Source: Sipunculus nudus
Taxonomy: Eukaryota > Annelida > Sipuncula > Golfingiida > Sipunculidae
Direction of reading: 5' to 3'
Length of the DNA: 64,000 nt
NCBI GenBank assembly: GCA_026874595.1
Contig: CM049309.1
Span: 92,960,723-93,024,722 of the forward strand
Below the pieces are notes generated by a model. That model was given only the letters and a program-made list of their open reading frames with translations, did no database searches and was not told the origin of the DNA. How positions within the stretch are numbered: the stretch's first letter is position 1; each line of letters opens with the position of its first letter. Below, one piece after another: positions 14,101 to 29,100 of this stretch. Position numbers and translations under genes: made by a program.

Positions 14101-17100
14101 TAGCATTCACCAGCAGGTGAGGTTTGTTCACAATCAAGATTTAACTTAGTGGCACTAGCATTCACCAGCAGGTGAGGTTTGTTCACAATCAAGATTTAAC
14201 TTAGTGGCACTAGCATTCACCAGCAGGTGAGGTTTGTTCACAATCAAGATTTAACTTAGTGGCACTAGCATTCACCAGCAGGTGAGGTTTGTTTACAATC
14301 AAAATTCAGCTTAGTGGCACTAGCATTCACCAGCAGGTTAGGTTTGTTCACAATCAAGATTTAACTTAGTGGCACTAGCATTCACCAGCAGGTGAGGTTT
14401 GTTCACAATCAAGATTTAACTTAGTGGCACTAGCGTTCACCAGCAGGTTAGGTTTGTTCACAATCAAGATTTAACTTAGTGGCACTAGCATTCACCAGCA
14501 GGTGAGGTTTGTTCACAATCAAGATTTAACTTAGTGGCACTAGCATTCACCAGCAGGTGAGGTTTGTTCACAATCAAGATTTAACTTAGTGGCACTAGCA
14601 TTCACCAGCAGGTGAGGTTTGTTCACAATCAAGATTTAACTTAGTGGCACTAGCATTCACCAGCAGGTGAGGTTTGTTCACAATCAAGATTTAGCTTAGT
14701 GGCACTAGCATTCACCAGCAGGTGAGGTTTGTTCACAATCAAGATTTAACTTAGTGGCACTAGCATTCACCAGCAGGTGAGGTTTGTTCACAATCAAGAT
14801 TTAACTTAGGGGCACTAGCATTCACCAGCAGGTGAGGTTTGTTCACAATCAAGATTTAACTTAGTGGCACTAGCATTCACCAGCAGGTGAGGTTTGTTCA
14901 CAATCAAGATTTAACTTAGTGGCACTAGCATTCACCAGCAGGTGAGGTTTGTTCACAATCAAGATTTAGCTTAGTGGCACTAGCATTCACCAGCAGGTGA
15001 GGTTTGTTCACAATCAAGATTTAACTTAGTGGCACTAGCATTCACCAGCAGGTGAGGTTTGTTCACAATCAAGATTTAGCTTAGTGGCACTAGCATTCAC
15101 CAGCAGGTGAGGTTTGTTCACAATCAAGATTTAACTTAGTGGCACTGGCATTCACCAGCAGGTGAGGTTTGTTCACAATCAAGATTTAGCTTAGTGGCAC
15201 TAGCATTCACCAGCAGGTGAGGTTTGTTCACAATCAAGAATTAGCTTGGTGGCACTAGCATTCACCAGCAGGTGAGGTTTGTTCACAATCAAGATTTAAC
15301 TTAGTGGCACTAGCATTCACCAGCAGGTGAGGTTTGTTCACAATCAAGATTTAACTTAGTGGCACTAGCATTCACCAGCAGGTGAGGTTTGTTCACAATC
15401 AAGATTTAACTTAGTGGCACTAGCATTCACCAGCAGGTGAGGTTTGTTTACAATCAAAATTCAGCTTAGTGGCACTAGCATTCACCAGCAGGTTAGGTTT
15501 GTTCACAATCAAGATTTAACTTAGTGGCACTAGCATTCACCAGCAGGTGAGGTTTGTTCACAATCAAGATTTAACTTAGTGGCACTAGCGTTCACCAGCA
15601 GGTTAGGTTTGTTCACAATCAAGATTTAACTTAGTGGCACTAGCATTCACCAGCAGGTGAGGTTTGTTCACAATCAAGATTTAACTTAGTGGCACTAGCA
15701 TTCACCAGCAGGTGAGGTTTGTTCACAATCAAGATTTAACTTAGTGGCACTAGCATTCACCAGCAGGTGAGGTTTGTTCACAATCAAGATTTAGCTTAGT
15801 GGCACTAGCATTCACCAGCAGGTGAGGTTTGTTCACAATCAAGATTTAACTTAGTGGCACTAGCATTCACCAGCAGGTGAGGTTTGTTCACAATCAAGAT
15901 TTAACTTAGTGGCACTAGCATTCACCAGCAGGTGAGGTTTGTTTACAATCAAAATTCAGCTTAGTGGCACTAGCATTCACCAGCAGGTGAGGTTTGTTCA
16001 CAATCAAGATTTAACTTAGTGGCACTAGCATTCACCAGCAGGTGAGGTTTGTTCACAATCAAGATTTAACTTAGTGGCACTAGCATTCACCAGCAGGTGA
16101 GGTTTGTTCACAATCAAGATTTAACTTAGTGGCACTAGCATTCACCAGCAGGTGAGGTTTGTTCACAATCAAGATTTAACTTAGTGGCACTAGCATTCAC
16201 CAGCAGGTGAGGTTTGTTCACAATCAAGATTTAACTTAGTGGCACTAGCATTCACCAGCAGGTGAGGTTTGTTTACAATCAAAATTCAGCTTAGTGGCAC
16301 TAGCATTCACCAGCAGGTTAGGTTTGTTCACAATCAAGATTTAGCTAAGTGGCACTAGCATTCACCAGCAGGTGAGGTTTGTTCACAATCAAGATTTAAC
16401 TTAGTGGCACTAGCATTCACCAGCAGGTGAGGTTTGTTCACAATCAAGAATTAACTTAGTGGCACTAGCATTCACCAGCAGGTGAGGTTTGTTCACAATC
16501 AAGATTTAACTTAGTGGCACTAGCATTCACCAGCAGGTGAGGTTTGTTCACAATCAAGATTTAGCTAAGTGGCACTAGCATTCACCAGCAGGTGAGGTTT
16601 GTTCACAATCAAGATTTAACTTAGTGACACTAGCATTCACCAGCAGGTGAGGTTTGTTCACAATCAAGAATTAACTTAGTGGCACTAGCATTCACCAGCA
16701 GGTGAGGTTTGTTCACAATCAAGATTTAACTTAGTGGCACTAGCATTCACCAGCAGGTGAGGTTTGTTCACAATCAAGATTTAACTTAGTGGCACTAGCA
16801 TTCACCAGCAGGTTAGGTTTGTTCACAATCAAGATTTAACTTAGTGGCACTAGCATTCACCAGCAGGTGAGGTTTGTTCACAATCAAGATTTAACTTAGT
16901 GGCACAAGCATTCACCAGCAGGTGAGGTTTGTTCACAATCAAGATTTAGCTTAGTGGCACTAGCATTCACCAGCAGGTGAGGTTTGTTCACAATCAAGAT
17001 TTAGCTTAGTGGCACTAGCATTCACCAGCAGGTGAGGTTTGTTCACAATCAAGATTTAACTTAGTGGCACTAGCATTCACCAGCAGGTGAGGTTTGTTCA

Positions 17101-20100
17101 CAATCAAGATTTAACTTAGTGGCACTAGCATTCACCAGCAGGTGAGGTTTGTTCACAATCAAGATTTAACTTAGTGGCACTAGCATTCACCAGCAGGTGA
17201 GGTTTGTTCACAATCAAGATTTAACTTAGTGGCACTAGCATTCACCAGCAGGTGAGGTTTGTTTACAATCAAAATTCAGCTTAGTGGCACTAGCATTCAC
17301 CAGCAGGTTAGGTTTGTTCACAATCAAGATTTAGCTAAGTGGCACTAGCATTCACCAGCAGGTGAGGTTTGTTCACAATCAGGATTTAACTTAGTGGCAC
17401 TAGCATTCACCAGCAGGTGAGGTTTGTTCACAATCAAGAATTAACTTAGTGGCACTAGCATTCACCAGCAGGTGAGGTTTGTTCACAATCAAGATTTAAC
17501 TTAGTGGCACTAGCATTCACCAGCAGGTGAGGTTTGTTCACAATCAAGATTTAACTTAGTGGCACTAGCATTCACCAGCAGGTGAGGTTTGTTCACAATC
17601 AAGATTTAGCTAAGTGGCACTAGCATTCACCAGCAGGTGAGGTTTGTTCACAATCAAGATTTAACTTAGTGGCACTAGCATTCACCAGCAGGTGAGGTTT
17701 GTTCACAATCAAGATTTAACTTAGTGGCACTAGCATTCACCAGCAGGTTAGGTTTGTTCACAATCAAGATTTAACTTAGTGGCACTAGCATTCACCAGCA
17801 GGTGAGGTTTGTTTACAATCAAAATTCAGCTTAGTGGCACTAGCATTCACCAGCAGGTTAGGTTTGTTCACAATCAAGATTTAGCTAAGTGGCACTAGCA
17901 TTCACCAGCAGGTGAGGTTTGTTCACAATCAAGATTTAACTTAGTGGCACTAGCATTCACCAGCAGGTGAGGTTTGTTCACAATCAAGATTTAACTTAGT
18001 GGCACTAGCATTCACCAGCAGGTGAGGTTTGTTCACAATCAAGATTTAACTTAGTGGCACAAGCATTCACCAGCAGGTGAGGTTTGTTCACAATCAAGAT
18101 TTAGCTTAGTGGCACTAGCATTCACCAGCAGGTGAGGTTTGTTCACAATCAAGATTTAGCTTAGTGGCACTAGCATTCACCAGCAGGTGAGGTTTGTTCA
18201 CAATCAAGATTTAACTTAGTGGCACTAGCATTCACCAGCAGGTGAGGTTTGTTCACAATCAAGATTTAACTTAGTGGCACTAGCATTCACCAGCAGGTGA
18301 GGTTTGTTCACAGTCAAGATTTAACTTAGTGGCACTAGCATTCACCAGCAGGTGAGGTTTGTTCACAGTCAAGATTTAACTTAGTGGCACTAGCATTCAC
18401 CAGCAGGTTAGGTTTGTTCACAATCAAGATTTAACTTAGTGGCACTAGCATTCACCAGCAGGTTAGGTTTGTTCACAATCAAGATTTAACTTAGTGGCAC
18501 TAGCATTCACCAGCAGGTGAGGTTTGTTCACAATCAAGATTTAACTTAGTGGCACTAGCATTCACCAGCAGGTGAGGTTTGTTCACAATCAAGATTTAAC
18601 TTAGTGGCACTAGCATTCACCAGCAGGTGAGGTTTGTTCACAATCAAGATTTAACTTAGTGGCACTAGCATTCACCAGCAGGTGAGGTTTGTTCACAATC
18701 AAGATTTAGCTTAGTGGCACTAGCATTCACCAGCAGGTGAGGTTTGTTCACAATCAAGATTTAACTTAGTGGCACTAGCATTCACCAGCAGGTGAGGTTT
18801 GTTCACAATCAAGATTTAACTTAGTGGCACTAGCATTCACCAGCAGGTGAGGTTTGTTTACAATCAAAATTCAGCTTAGTGGCACTAGCATTCACCAGCA
18901 GGTTAGGTTTGTTCACAATCAAGATTTAACTTAGTGGCACTAGCATTCACCAGCAGGTGAGGTTTGTTCACAATCAAGATTTAGCTAAGTGGCACTAGCA
19001 TTCACCAGCAGGTGAGGTTTGTTCACAATCAAGATTTAACTTAGTGACACTAGCATTCACCAGCAGGTGAGGTTTGTTCACAATCAAGAATTAACTTAGT
19101 GGCACTAGCATTCACCAGCAGGTGAGGTTTGTTCACAATCAAGATTTAACTTAGTGGCACTAGCATTCACCAGCAGGTGAGGTTTGTTCACAATCAAGAT
19201 TTAACTTAGTGGCACTAGCATTCACCAGCAGGTTAGGTTTGTTCACAATCAAGATTTAACTTAGTGGCACTAGCATTCACCAGCAGGTGAGGTTTGTTTA
19301 CAATCAAAATTCAGCTTAGTGGCACTAGCATTCACCAGCAGGTTAGGTTTGTTCACAATCAAGATTTAGCTAAGTGGCACTAGCATTCACCAGCAGGTGA
19401 GGTTTGTTCACAATCAAGATTTAACTTAGTGGCACTAGCATTCACCAGCAGGTGAGGTTTGTTCACAATCAAGATTTAACTTAGTGGCACTAGCATTCAC
19501 CAGCAGGTGAGGTTTGTTCACAATCAAGATTTAACTTAGTGGCACAAGCATTCACCAGCAGGTGAGGTTTGTTCACAATCAAGATTTAGCTTAGTGGCAC
19601 TAGCATTCACCAGCAGGTGAGGTTTGTTCACAATCAAGATTTAGCTTAGTGGCACTAGCATTCACCAGCAGGTGAGGTTTGTTCACAATCAAGATTTAAC
19701 TTAGTGGCACTAGCATTCACCAGCAGGTGAGGTTTGTTCACAATCAAGATTTAACTTAGTGGCACTAGCATTCACCAGCAGGTGAGGTTTGTTCACAATC
19801 AAGATTTAACTTAGTGGCACTAGCATTCACCAGCAGGTGAGGTTTGTTCACAATCAAGATTTAACTTAGTGGCACTAGCATTCACCAGCAGGTGAGGTTT
19901 GTTTACAATCAAAATTCAGCTTAGTGGCACTAGCATTCACCAGCAGGTTAGGTTTGTTCACAATCAAGATTTAGCTAAGTGGCACTAGCATTCACCAGCA
20001 GGTGAGGTTTGTTCACAATCAAGAATTAACTTAGTGGCACTAGCATTCACCAGCAGGTGAGGTTTGTTCACAATCAAGATTTAACTTAGTGGCACTAGCA

Positions 20101-23100
20101 TTCACCAGCAGGTGAGGTTTGTTCACAATCAAGATTTAACTTAGTGGCACTAGCATTCACCAGCAGGTGAGGTTTGTTCACAATCAAGATTTAGCTAAGT
20201 GGCACTAGCATTCACCAGCAGGTGAGGTTTGTTCACAATCAAGATTTAACTTAGTGACACTAGCATTCACCAGCAGGTGAGGTTTGTTCACAATCAAGAA
20301 TTAACTTAGTGGCACTAGCATTCACCAGCAGGTGAGGTTTGTTCACAATCAAGATTTAACTTAGTGGCACTAGCATTCACCAGCAGGTGAGGTTTGTTCA
20401 CAATCAAGATTTAACTTAGTGGCACTAGCATTCACCAGCAGGTTAGGTTTGTTCACAATCAAGATTTAACTTAGTGGCACTAGCATTCACCAGCAGGTGA
20501 GGTTTGTTTACAATCAAAATTCAGCTTAGTGGCACTAGCATTCACCAGCAGGTTAGGTTTGTTCACAATCAAGATTTAGCTAAGTGGCACTAGCATTCAC
20601 CAGCAGGTGAGGTTTGTTCACAATCAAGATTTAACTTAGTGGCACTAGCATTCACCAGCAGGTGAGGTTTGTTCACAATCAAGATTTAACTTAGTGGCAC
20701 TAGCATTCACCAGCAGGTGAGGTTTGTTCACAATCAAGATTTAACTTAGTGGCACAAGCATTCACCAGCAGGTGAGGTTTGTTCACAATCAAGATTTAGC
20801 TTAGTGGCACTAGCATTCACCAGCAGGTGAGGTTTGTTCACAATCAAGATTTAGCTTAGTGGCACTAGCATTCACCAGCAGGTGAGGTTTGTTCACAATC
20901 AAGATTTAACTTAGTGGCACTAGCATTCACCAGCAGGTGAGGTTTGTTCACAATCAAGATTTAACTTAGTGGCACTAGCATTCACCAGCAGGTGAGGTTT
21001 GTTCACAATCAAGATTTAACTTAGTGGCACTAGCATTCACCAGCAGGTGAGGTTTGTTCACAATCAAGATTTAACTTAGTGGCACTAGCATTCACCAGCA
21101 GGTGAGGTTTGTTTACAATCAAAATTCAGCTTAGTGGCACTAGCATTCACCAGCAGGTTAGGTTTGTTCACAATCAAGATTTAGCTAAGTGGCACTAGCA
21201 TTCACCAGCAGGTGAGGTTTGTTCACAATCAAGAATTAACTTAGTGGCACTAGCATTCACCAGCAGGTGAGGTTTGTTCACAATCAAGATTTAACTTAGT
21301 GGCACTAGCATTCACCAGCAGGTGAGGTTTGTTCACAATCAAGATTTAACTTAGTGGCACTAGCATTCACCAGCAGGTGAGGTTTGTTCACAATCAAGAT
21401 TTAGCTAAGTGGCACTAGCATTCACCAGCAGGTGAGGTTTGTTCACAATCAAGATTTAACTTAGTGACACTAGCATTCACCAGCAGGTGAGGTTTGTTCA
21501 CAATCAAGAATTAACTTAGTGGCACTAGCATTCACCAGCAGGTGAGGTTTGTTCACAATCAAGATTTAACTTAGTGGCACTAGCATTCACCAGCAGGTGA
21601 GGTTTGTTCACAATCAAGATTTAACTTAGTGGCACTAGCATTCACCAGCAGGTGAGGTTTGTTTACAATCAAAATTCAGCTTAGTGGCACTAGCATTCAC
21701 CAGCAGGTTAGGTTTGTTCACAATCAAGATTTAGCTAAGTGGCACTAGCATTCACCAGCAGGTGAGGTTTGTTCACAATCAAGATTTAACTTAGTGGCAC
21801 TAGCATTCACCAGCAGGTGAGGTTTGTTCACAATCAAGAATTAACTTAGTGGCACTAGCATTCACCAGCAGGTGAGGTTTGTTCACAATCAAGATTTAAC
21901 TTAGTGGCACTAGCATTCACCAGCAGGTGAGGTTTGTTCACAATCAAGATTTAACTTAGTGGCACTAGCATTCACCAGCAGGTGAGGTTTGTTCACAATC
22001 AAGATTTAGCTAAGTGGCACTAGCATTCACCAGCAGGTGAGGTTTGTTCACAATCAAGATTTAACTTAGTGACACTAGCATTCACCAGCAGGTGAGGTTT
22101 GTTCACAATCAAGAATTAACTTAGTGGCACTAGCATTCACCAGCAGGTGAGGTTTGTTCACAATCAAGATTTAACTTAGTGGCACTAGCATTCACCAGCA
22201 GGTGAGGTTTGTTCACAATCAAGATTTAACTTAGTGGCACTAGCATTCACCAGCAGGTTAGGTTTGTTCACAATCAAGATTTAACTTAGTGGCACTAGCA
22301 TTCACCAGCAGGTGAGGTTTGTTTACAATCAAAATTCAGCTTAGTGGCACTAGCATTCACCAGCAGGTTAGGTTTGTTCACAATCAAGATTTAGCTAAGT
22401 GGCACTAGCATTCACCAGCAGGTGAGGTTTGTTCACAATCAAGATTTAACTTAGTGGCACTAGCATTCACCAGCAGGTGAGGTTTGTTCACAATCAAGAT
22501 TTAACTTAGTGGCACTAGCATTCACCAGCAGGTGAGGTTTGTTCACAATCAAGATTTAACTTAGTGGCACAAGCATTCACCAGCAGGTGAGGTTTGTTCA
22601 CAATCAAGATTTAGCTTAGTGGCACTTGCATTCACCAGCAGGTGAGGTTTGTTCACAATCAAGATTTAGCTTAGTGGCACTAGCATTCACCAGCAGGTGA
22701 GGTTTGTTCACAATCAAGATTTAACTTAGTGGCACTAGCATTCACCAGCAGGTGAGGTTTGTTCACAATCAAGATTTAACTTAGTGGCACTAGCATTCAC
22801 CAGCAGGTGAGGTTTGTTCACAATCAAGATTTAACTTAGTGGCACTAGCATTCACCAGCAGGTGAGGTTTGTTCACAATCAAGATTTAACTTAGTGGCAC
22901 TAGCATTCACCAGCAGGTGAGGTTTGTTTACAATCAAAATTCAGCTTAGTGGCACTAGCATTCACCAGCAGGTTAGGTTTGTTCACAATCAAGATTTAGC
23001 TAAGTGGCACTAGCATTCACCAGCAGGTGAGGTTTGTTCACAATCAAGAATTAACTTAGTGGCACTAGCATTCACCAGCAGGTGAGGTTTGTTCACAATC

Positions 23101-26100
23101 AAGATTTAACTTAGTGGCACTAGCATTCACCAGCAGGTGAGGTTTGTTCACAATCAAGATTTAACTTAGTGGCACTAGCATTCACCAGCAGGTGAGGTTT
23201 GTTCACAATCAAGATTTAGCTAAGTGGCACTAGCATTCACCAGCAGGTGAGGTTTGTTCACAATCAAGATTTAACTTAGTGACACTAGCATTCACCAGCA
23301 GGTGAGGTTTGTTCACAATCAAGAATTAACTTAGTGGCACTAGCATTCACCAGCAGGTGAGGTTTGTTCACAATCAAGATTTAACTTAGTGGCACTAGCA
23401 TTCACCAGCAGGTGAGGTTTGTTCACAATCAAGATTTAACTTAGTGGCACTAGCATTCACCAGCAGGTTAGGTTTGTTCACAATCAAGATTTAACTTAGT
23501 GGCACTAGCATTCACCAGCAGGTGAGGTTTGTTTACAATCAAAATTCAGCTTAGTGGCACTAGCATTCACCAGCAGGTTAGGTTTGTTCACAATCAAGAT
23601 TTAGCTAAGTGGCACTAGCATTCACCAGCAGGTGAGGTTTGTTCACAATCAAGATTTAACTTAGTGGCACTAGCATTCACCAGCAGGTGAGGTTTGTTCA
23701 CAATCAAGAATTAACTTAGTGGCACTAGCATTCACCAGCAGGTGAGGTTTGTTCACAATCAAGATTTAACTTAGTGGCACTAGCATTCACCAGCAGGTGA
23801 GGTTTGTTCACAATCAAGATTTAGCTAAGTGGCACTAGCATTCACCAGCAGGTGAGGTTTGTTCACAATCAAGATTTAACTTAGTGACACTAGCATTCAC
23901 CAGCAGGTGAGGTTTGTTCACAATCAAGAATTAACTTAGTGGCACTAGCATTCACCAGCAGGTGAGGTTTGTTCACAATCAAGATTTAACTTAGTGGCAC
24001 TAGCATTCACCAGCAGGTGAGGTTTGTTCACAATCAAGATTTAACTTAGTGGCACTAGCATTCACCAGCAGGTGAGGTTTGTTCACAATCAAGATTTAAC
24101 TTAGTGGCACTAGCATTCACCAGCAGGTGAGGTTTGTTCACAATCAAGATTTAACTTAGTGGCACTAGCATTCACCAGCAGGTGAGGTTTGTTTACAATC
24201 AAAATTCAGCTTAGTGGCACTAGCATTCACCAGCAGGTTAGGTTTGTTCACAATCAAGATTTAACTTAGTGGCACTAGCATTCACCAGCAGGTGAGGTTT
24301 GTTCACAATCAAGATTTAACTTAGTGGCACTAGCGTTCACCAGCAGGTTAGGTTTGATCACAATCAAGATTTAACTTAGTGGCACTAGCATTCACCAGCA
24401 GGTGAGGTTTGTTCACAATCAAGATTTAACTTAGTGGCACTAGCATTCACCAGCAGGTGAGGTTTGTTCACAATCAAGATTTAACTTAGTGGCACTAGCA
24501 TTCACCAGCAGGTGAGGTTTGTTCACAATCAAGATTTAACTTAGTGGCACTAGCATTCACCAGCAGGTGAGGTTTGTTCACAATCAAGATTTAGCTTAGT
24601 GGCACTAGCATTCACCAGTAGGTGAGGTTTGTTCACAATCAAGATTTAACTTAGTGGCACTAGCATTCACCAGCAGGTGAGGTTTGTTCACAATCAAGAT
24701 TTAACTTAGGGGCACTAGCATTCACCAGCAGGTGAGGTTTGTTCACAATCAAGATTTAACTTAGTGGCACTAGCATTCACCAGCAGGTGAGGTTTGTTCA
24801 CAATCAAGATTTAACTTAGTGGCACTAGCATTCACCAGCAGGTGAGGTTTGTTCACAATCAAGATTTAGCTTAGTGGCACTAGCATTCACCAGCAGGTGA
24901 GGTTTGTTCACAATCAAGATTTAACTTAGTGGCACTAGCATTCACCAGCAGGTGAGGTTTGTTCACAATCAAGATTTAGCTTAGTGGCACTAGCATTCAC
25001 CAGCAGGTGAGGTTTGTTCACAATCAAGATTTAACTTAGTGGCACTGGCATTCACCAGCAGGTGAGGTTTGTTCACAATCAAGATTTAGCTTAGTGGCAC
25101 TAGCATTCACCAGCAGGTGAGGTTTGTTCACAATCAAGAATTAGCTTGGTGGCACTAGCATTCACCAGCAGGTGAGGTTTGTTCACAATCAAGATTTAAC
25201 TTAGTGGCACTAGCATTCACCAGCAGGTGAGGTTTGTTCACAATCAAGATTTAACTTAGTGGCACTAGCATTCACCAGCAGGTGAGGTTTGTTCACAATC
25301 AAGATTTAACTTAGTGGCACTAGCATTCACCAGCAGGTGAGGTTTGTTTACAATCAAAATTCAGCTTAGTGGCACTAGCATTCACCAGCAGGTTAGGTTT
25401 GTTCACAATCAAGATTTAACTTAGTGGCACTAGCATTCACCAGCAGGTGAGTTTTGTTCACAATCAAGATTTAACTTAGTGGCACTAGCGTTCACCAGCA
25501 GGTTAGGTTTGTTCACAATCAAGATTTAACTTAGTGGCACTAGCATTCACCAGCAGGTGAGGTTTGTTCACAATCAAGATTTAACTTAGTGGCACTAGCA
25601 TTCACCAGCAGGTGAGGTTTGTTCACAATCAAGATTTAACTTAGTGGCACTAGCATTCACCAGCAGGTGAGGTTTGTTCACAATCAAGATTTAGCTTAGT
25701 GGCACTAGCATTCACCAGCAGGTGAGGTTTGTTCACAATCAAGATTTAACTTAGTGGCACTAGCATTCACCAGCAGGTGAGGTTTGTTCACAATCAAGAT
25801 TTAACTTAGTGGCACTAGCATTCACCAGCAGGTGAGGTTTGTTTACAATCAAAATTCAGCTTAGTGGCACTAGCATTCACCAGCAGGTGAGGTTTGTTCA
25901 CAATCAAGATTTAACTTAGTGGCACTAGCATTCACCAGCAGGTGAGGTTTGTTCACAATCAAGATTTAACTTAGTGGCACTAGCATTCACCAGCAGGTGA
26001 GGTTTGTTCACAATCAAGATTTAACTTAGTGGCACTAGCATTCACCAGCAGGTGAGGTTTGTTCACAATCAAGATTTAACTTAGTGGCACTAGCATTCAC

Positions 26101-29100
26101 CAGCAGGTGAGGTTTGTTCACAATCAAGATTTAACTTAGTGGCACTAGCATTCACCAGCAGGTGAGGTTTGTTTACAATCAAAATTCAGCTTAGTGGCAC
26201 TAGCATTCACCAGCAGGTTAGGTTTGTTCACAATCAAGATTTAGCTAAGTGGCACTAGCATTCACCAGCAGGTGAGGTTTGTTCACAATCAAGATTTAAC
26301 TTAGTGGCACTAGCATTCACCAGCAGGTGAGGTTTGTTCACAATCAAGAATTAACTTAGTGGCACTAGCATTCACCAGCAGGTGAGGTTTGTTCACAATC
26401 AAGATTTAACTTAGTGGCACTAGCATTCACCAGCAGGTGAGGTTTGTTCACAATCAAGATTTAGCTAAGTGGCACTAGCATTCACCAGCAGGTGAGGTTT
26501 GTTCACAATCAAGATTTAACTTAGTGACACTAGCATTCACCAGCAGGTGAGGTTTGTTCACAATCAAGAATTAACTTAGTGGCACTAGCATTCACCAGCA
26601 GGTGAGGTTTGTTCACAATCAAGATTTAACTTAGTGGCACTAGCATTCACCAGCAGGTGAGGTTTGTTCACAATCAAGATTTAACTTAGTGGCACTAGCA
26701 TTCACCAGCAGGTTAGGTTTGTTCACAATCAAGATTTAACTTAGTGGCACTAGCATTCACCAGCAGGTGAGGTTTGTTTACAATCAAAATTCAGCTTAGT
26801 GGCACTAGCATTCACCAGCAGGTTAGGTTTGTTCACAATCAAGATTTAGCTAAGTGGCACTAGCATTCACCAGCAGGTGAGGTTTGTTCACAATCAAGAT
26901 TTAACTTAGTGGCACTAGCATTCACCAGCAGGTGAGGTTTGTTCACAATCAAGATTTAACTTAGTGGCACTAGCATTCACCAGCAGGTGAGGTTTGTTCA
27001 CAATCAAGATTTAACTTAGTGGCACAAGCATTCACCAGCAGGTGAGGTTTGTTCACAATCAAGATTTAGCTTAGTGGCACTAGCATTCACCAGCAGGTGA
27101 GGTTTGTTCACAATCAAGATTTAGCTTAGTGGCACTAGCATTCACCAGCAGGTGAGGTTTGTTCACAATCAAGATTTAACTTAGTGGCACTAGCATTCAC
27201 CAGCAGGTGAGGTTTGTTCACAATCAAGATTTAACTTAGTGGCACTAGCATTCACCAGCAGGTGAGGTTTGTTCACAATCAAGATTTAACTTAGTGGCAC
27301 TAGCATTCACCAGCAGGTGAGGTTTGTTCACAATCAAGATTTAACTTAGTGGCACTAGCATTCACCAGCAGGTGAGGTTTGTTTACAATCAAAATTCAGC
27401 TTAGTGGCACTAGCATTCACCAGCAGGTTAGGTTTGTTCACAATCAAGATTTAGCTAAGTGGCACTAGCATTCACCAGCAGGTGAGGTTTGTTCACAATC
27501 AGGATTTAACTTAGTGGCACTAGCATTCACCAGCAGGTGAGGTTTGTTCACAATCAAGAATTAACTTAGTGGCACTAGCATTCACCAGCAGGTGAGGTTT
27601 GTTCACAATCAAGATTTAACTTAGTGGCACTAGCATTCACCAGCAGGTGAGGTTTGTTCACAATCAAGATTTAACTTAGTGGCACTAGCATTCACCAGCA
27701 GGTGAGGTTTGTTCACAATCAAGATTTAGCTAAGTGGCACTAGCATTCACCAGCAGGTGAGGTTTGTTCACAATCAAGATTTAACTTAGTGGCACTAGCA
27801 TTCACCAGCAGGTGAGGTTTGTTCACAATCAAGATTTAACTTAGTGGCACTAGCATTCACCAGCAGGTTAGGTTTGTTCACAATCAAGATTTAACTTAGT
27901 GGCACTAGCATTCACCAGCAGGTGAGGTTTGTTTACAATCAAAATTCAGCTTAGTGGCACTAGCATTCACCAGCAGGTTAGGTTTGTTCACAATCAAGAT
28001 TTAGCTAAGTGGCACTAGCATTCACCAGCAGGTGAGGTTTGTTCACAATCAAGATTTAACTTAGTGGCACTAGCATTCACCAGCAGGTGAGGTTTGTTCA
28101 CAATCAAGATTTAACTTAGTGGCACTAGCATTCACCAGCAGGTGAGGTTTGTTCACAATCAAGATTTAACTTAGTGGCACAAGCATTCACCAGCAGGTGA
28201 GGTTTGTTCACAATCAAGATTTAGCTTAGTGGCACTAGCATTCACCAGCAGGTGAGGTTTGTTCACAATCAAGATTTAGCTTAGTGGCACTAGCATTCAC
28301 CAGCAGGTGAGGTTTGTTCACAATCAAGATTTAACTTAGTGGCACTAGCATTCACCAGCAGGTGAGGTTTGTTCACAATCAAGATTTAACTTAGTGGCAC
28401 TAGCATTCACCAGCAGGTGAGGTTTGTTCACAGTCAAGATTTAACTTAGTGGCACTAGCATTCACCAGCAGGTGAGGTTTGTTCACAGTCAAGATTTAAC
28501 TTAGTGGCACTAGCATTCACCAGCAGGTTAGGTTTGTTCACAATCAAGATTTAACTTAGTGGCACTAGCATTCACCAGCAGGTTAGGTTTGTTCACAATC
28601 AAGATTTAACTTAGTGGCACTAGCATTCACCAGCAGGTGAGGTTTGTTCACAATCAAGATTTAACTTAGTGGCACTAGCATTCACCAGCAGGTGAGGTTT
28701 GTTCACAATCAAGATTTAACTTAGTGGCACTAGCATTCACCAGCAGGTGAGGTTTGTTCACAATCAAGATTTAACTTAGTGGCACTAGCATTCACCAGCA
28801 GGTGAGGTTTGTTCACAATCAAGATTTAGCTTAGTGGCACTAGCATTCACCAGCAGGTGAGGTTTGTTCACAATCAAGATTTAACTTAGTGGCACTAGCA
28901 TTCACCAGCAGGTGAGGTTTGTTCACAATCAAGATTTAACTTAGTGGCACTAGCATTCACCAGCAGGTGAGGTTTGTTTACAATCAAAATTCAGCTTAGT
29001 GGCACTAGCATTCACCAGCAGGTTAGGTTTGTTCACAATCAAGATTTAACTTAGTGGCACTAGCATTCACCAGCAGGTGAGGTTTGTTCACAATCAAGAT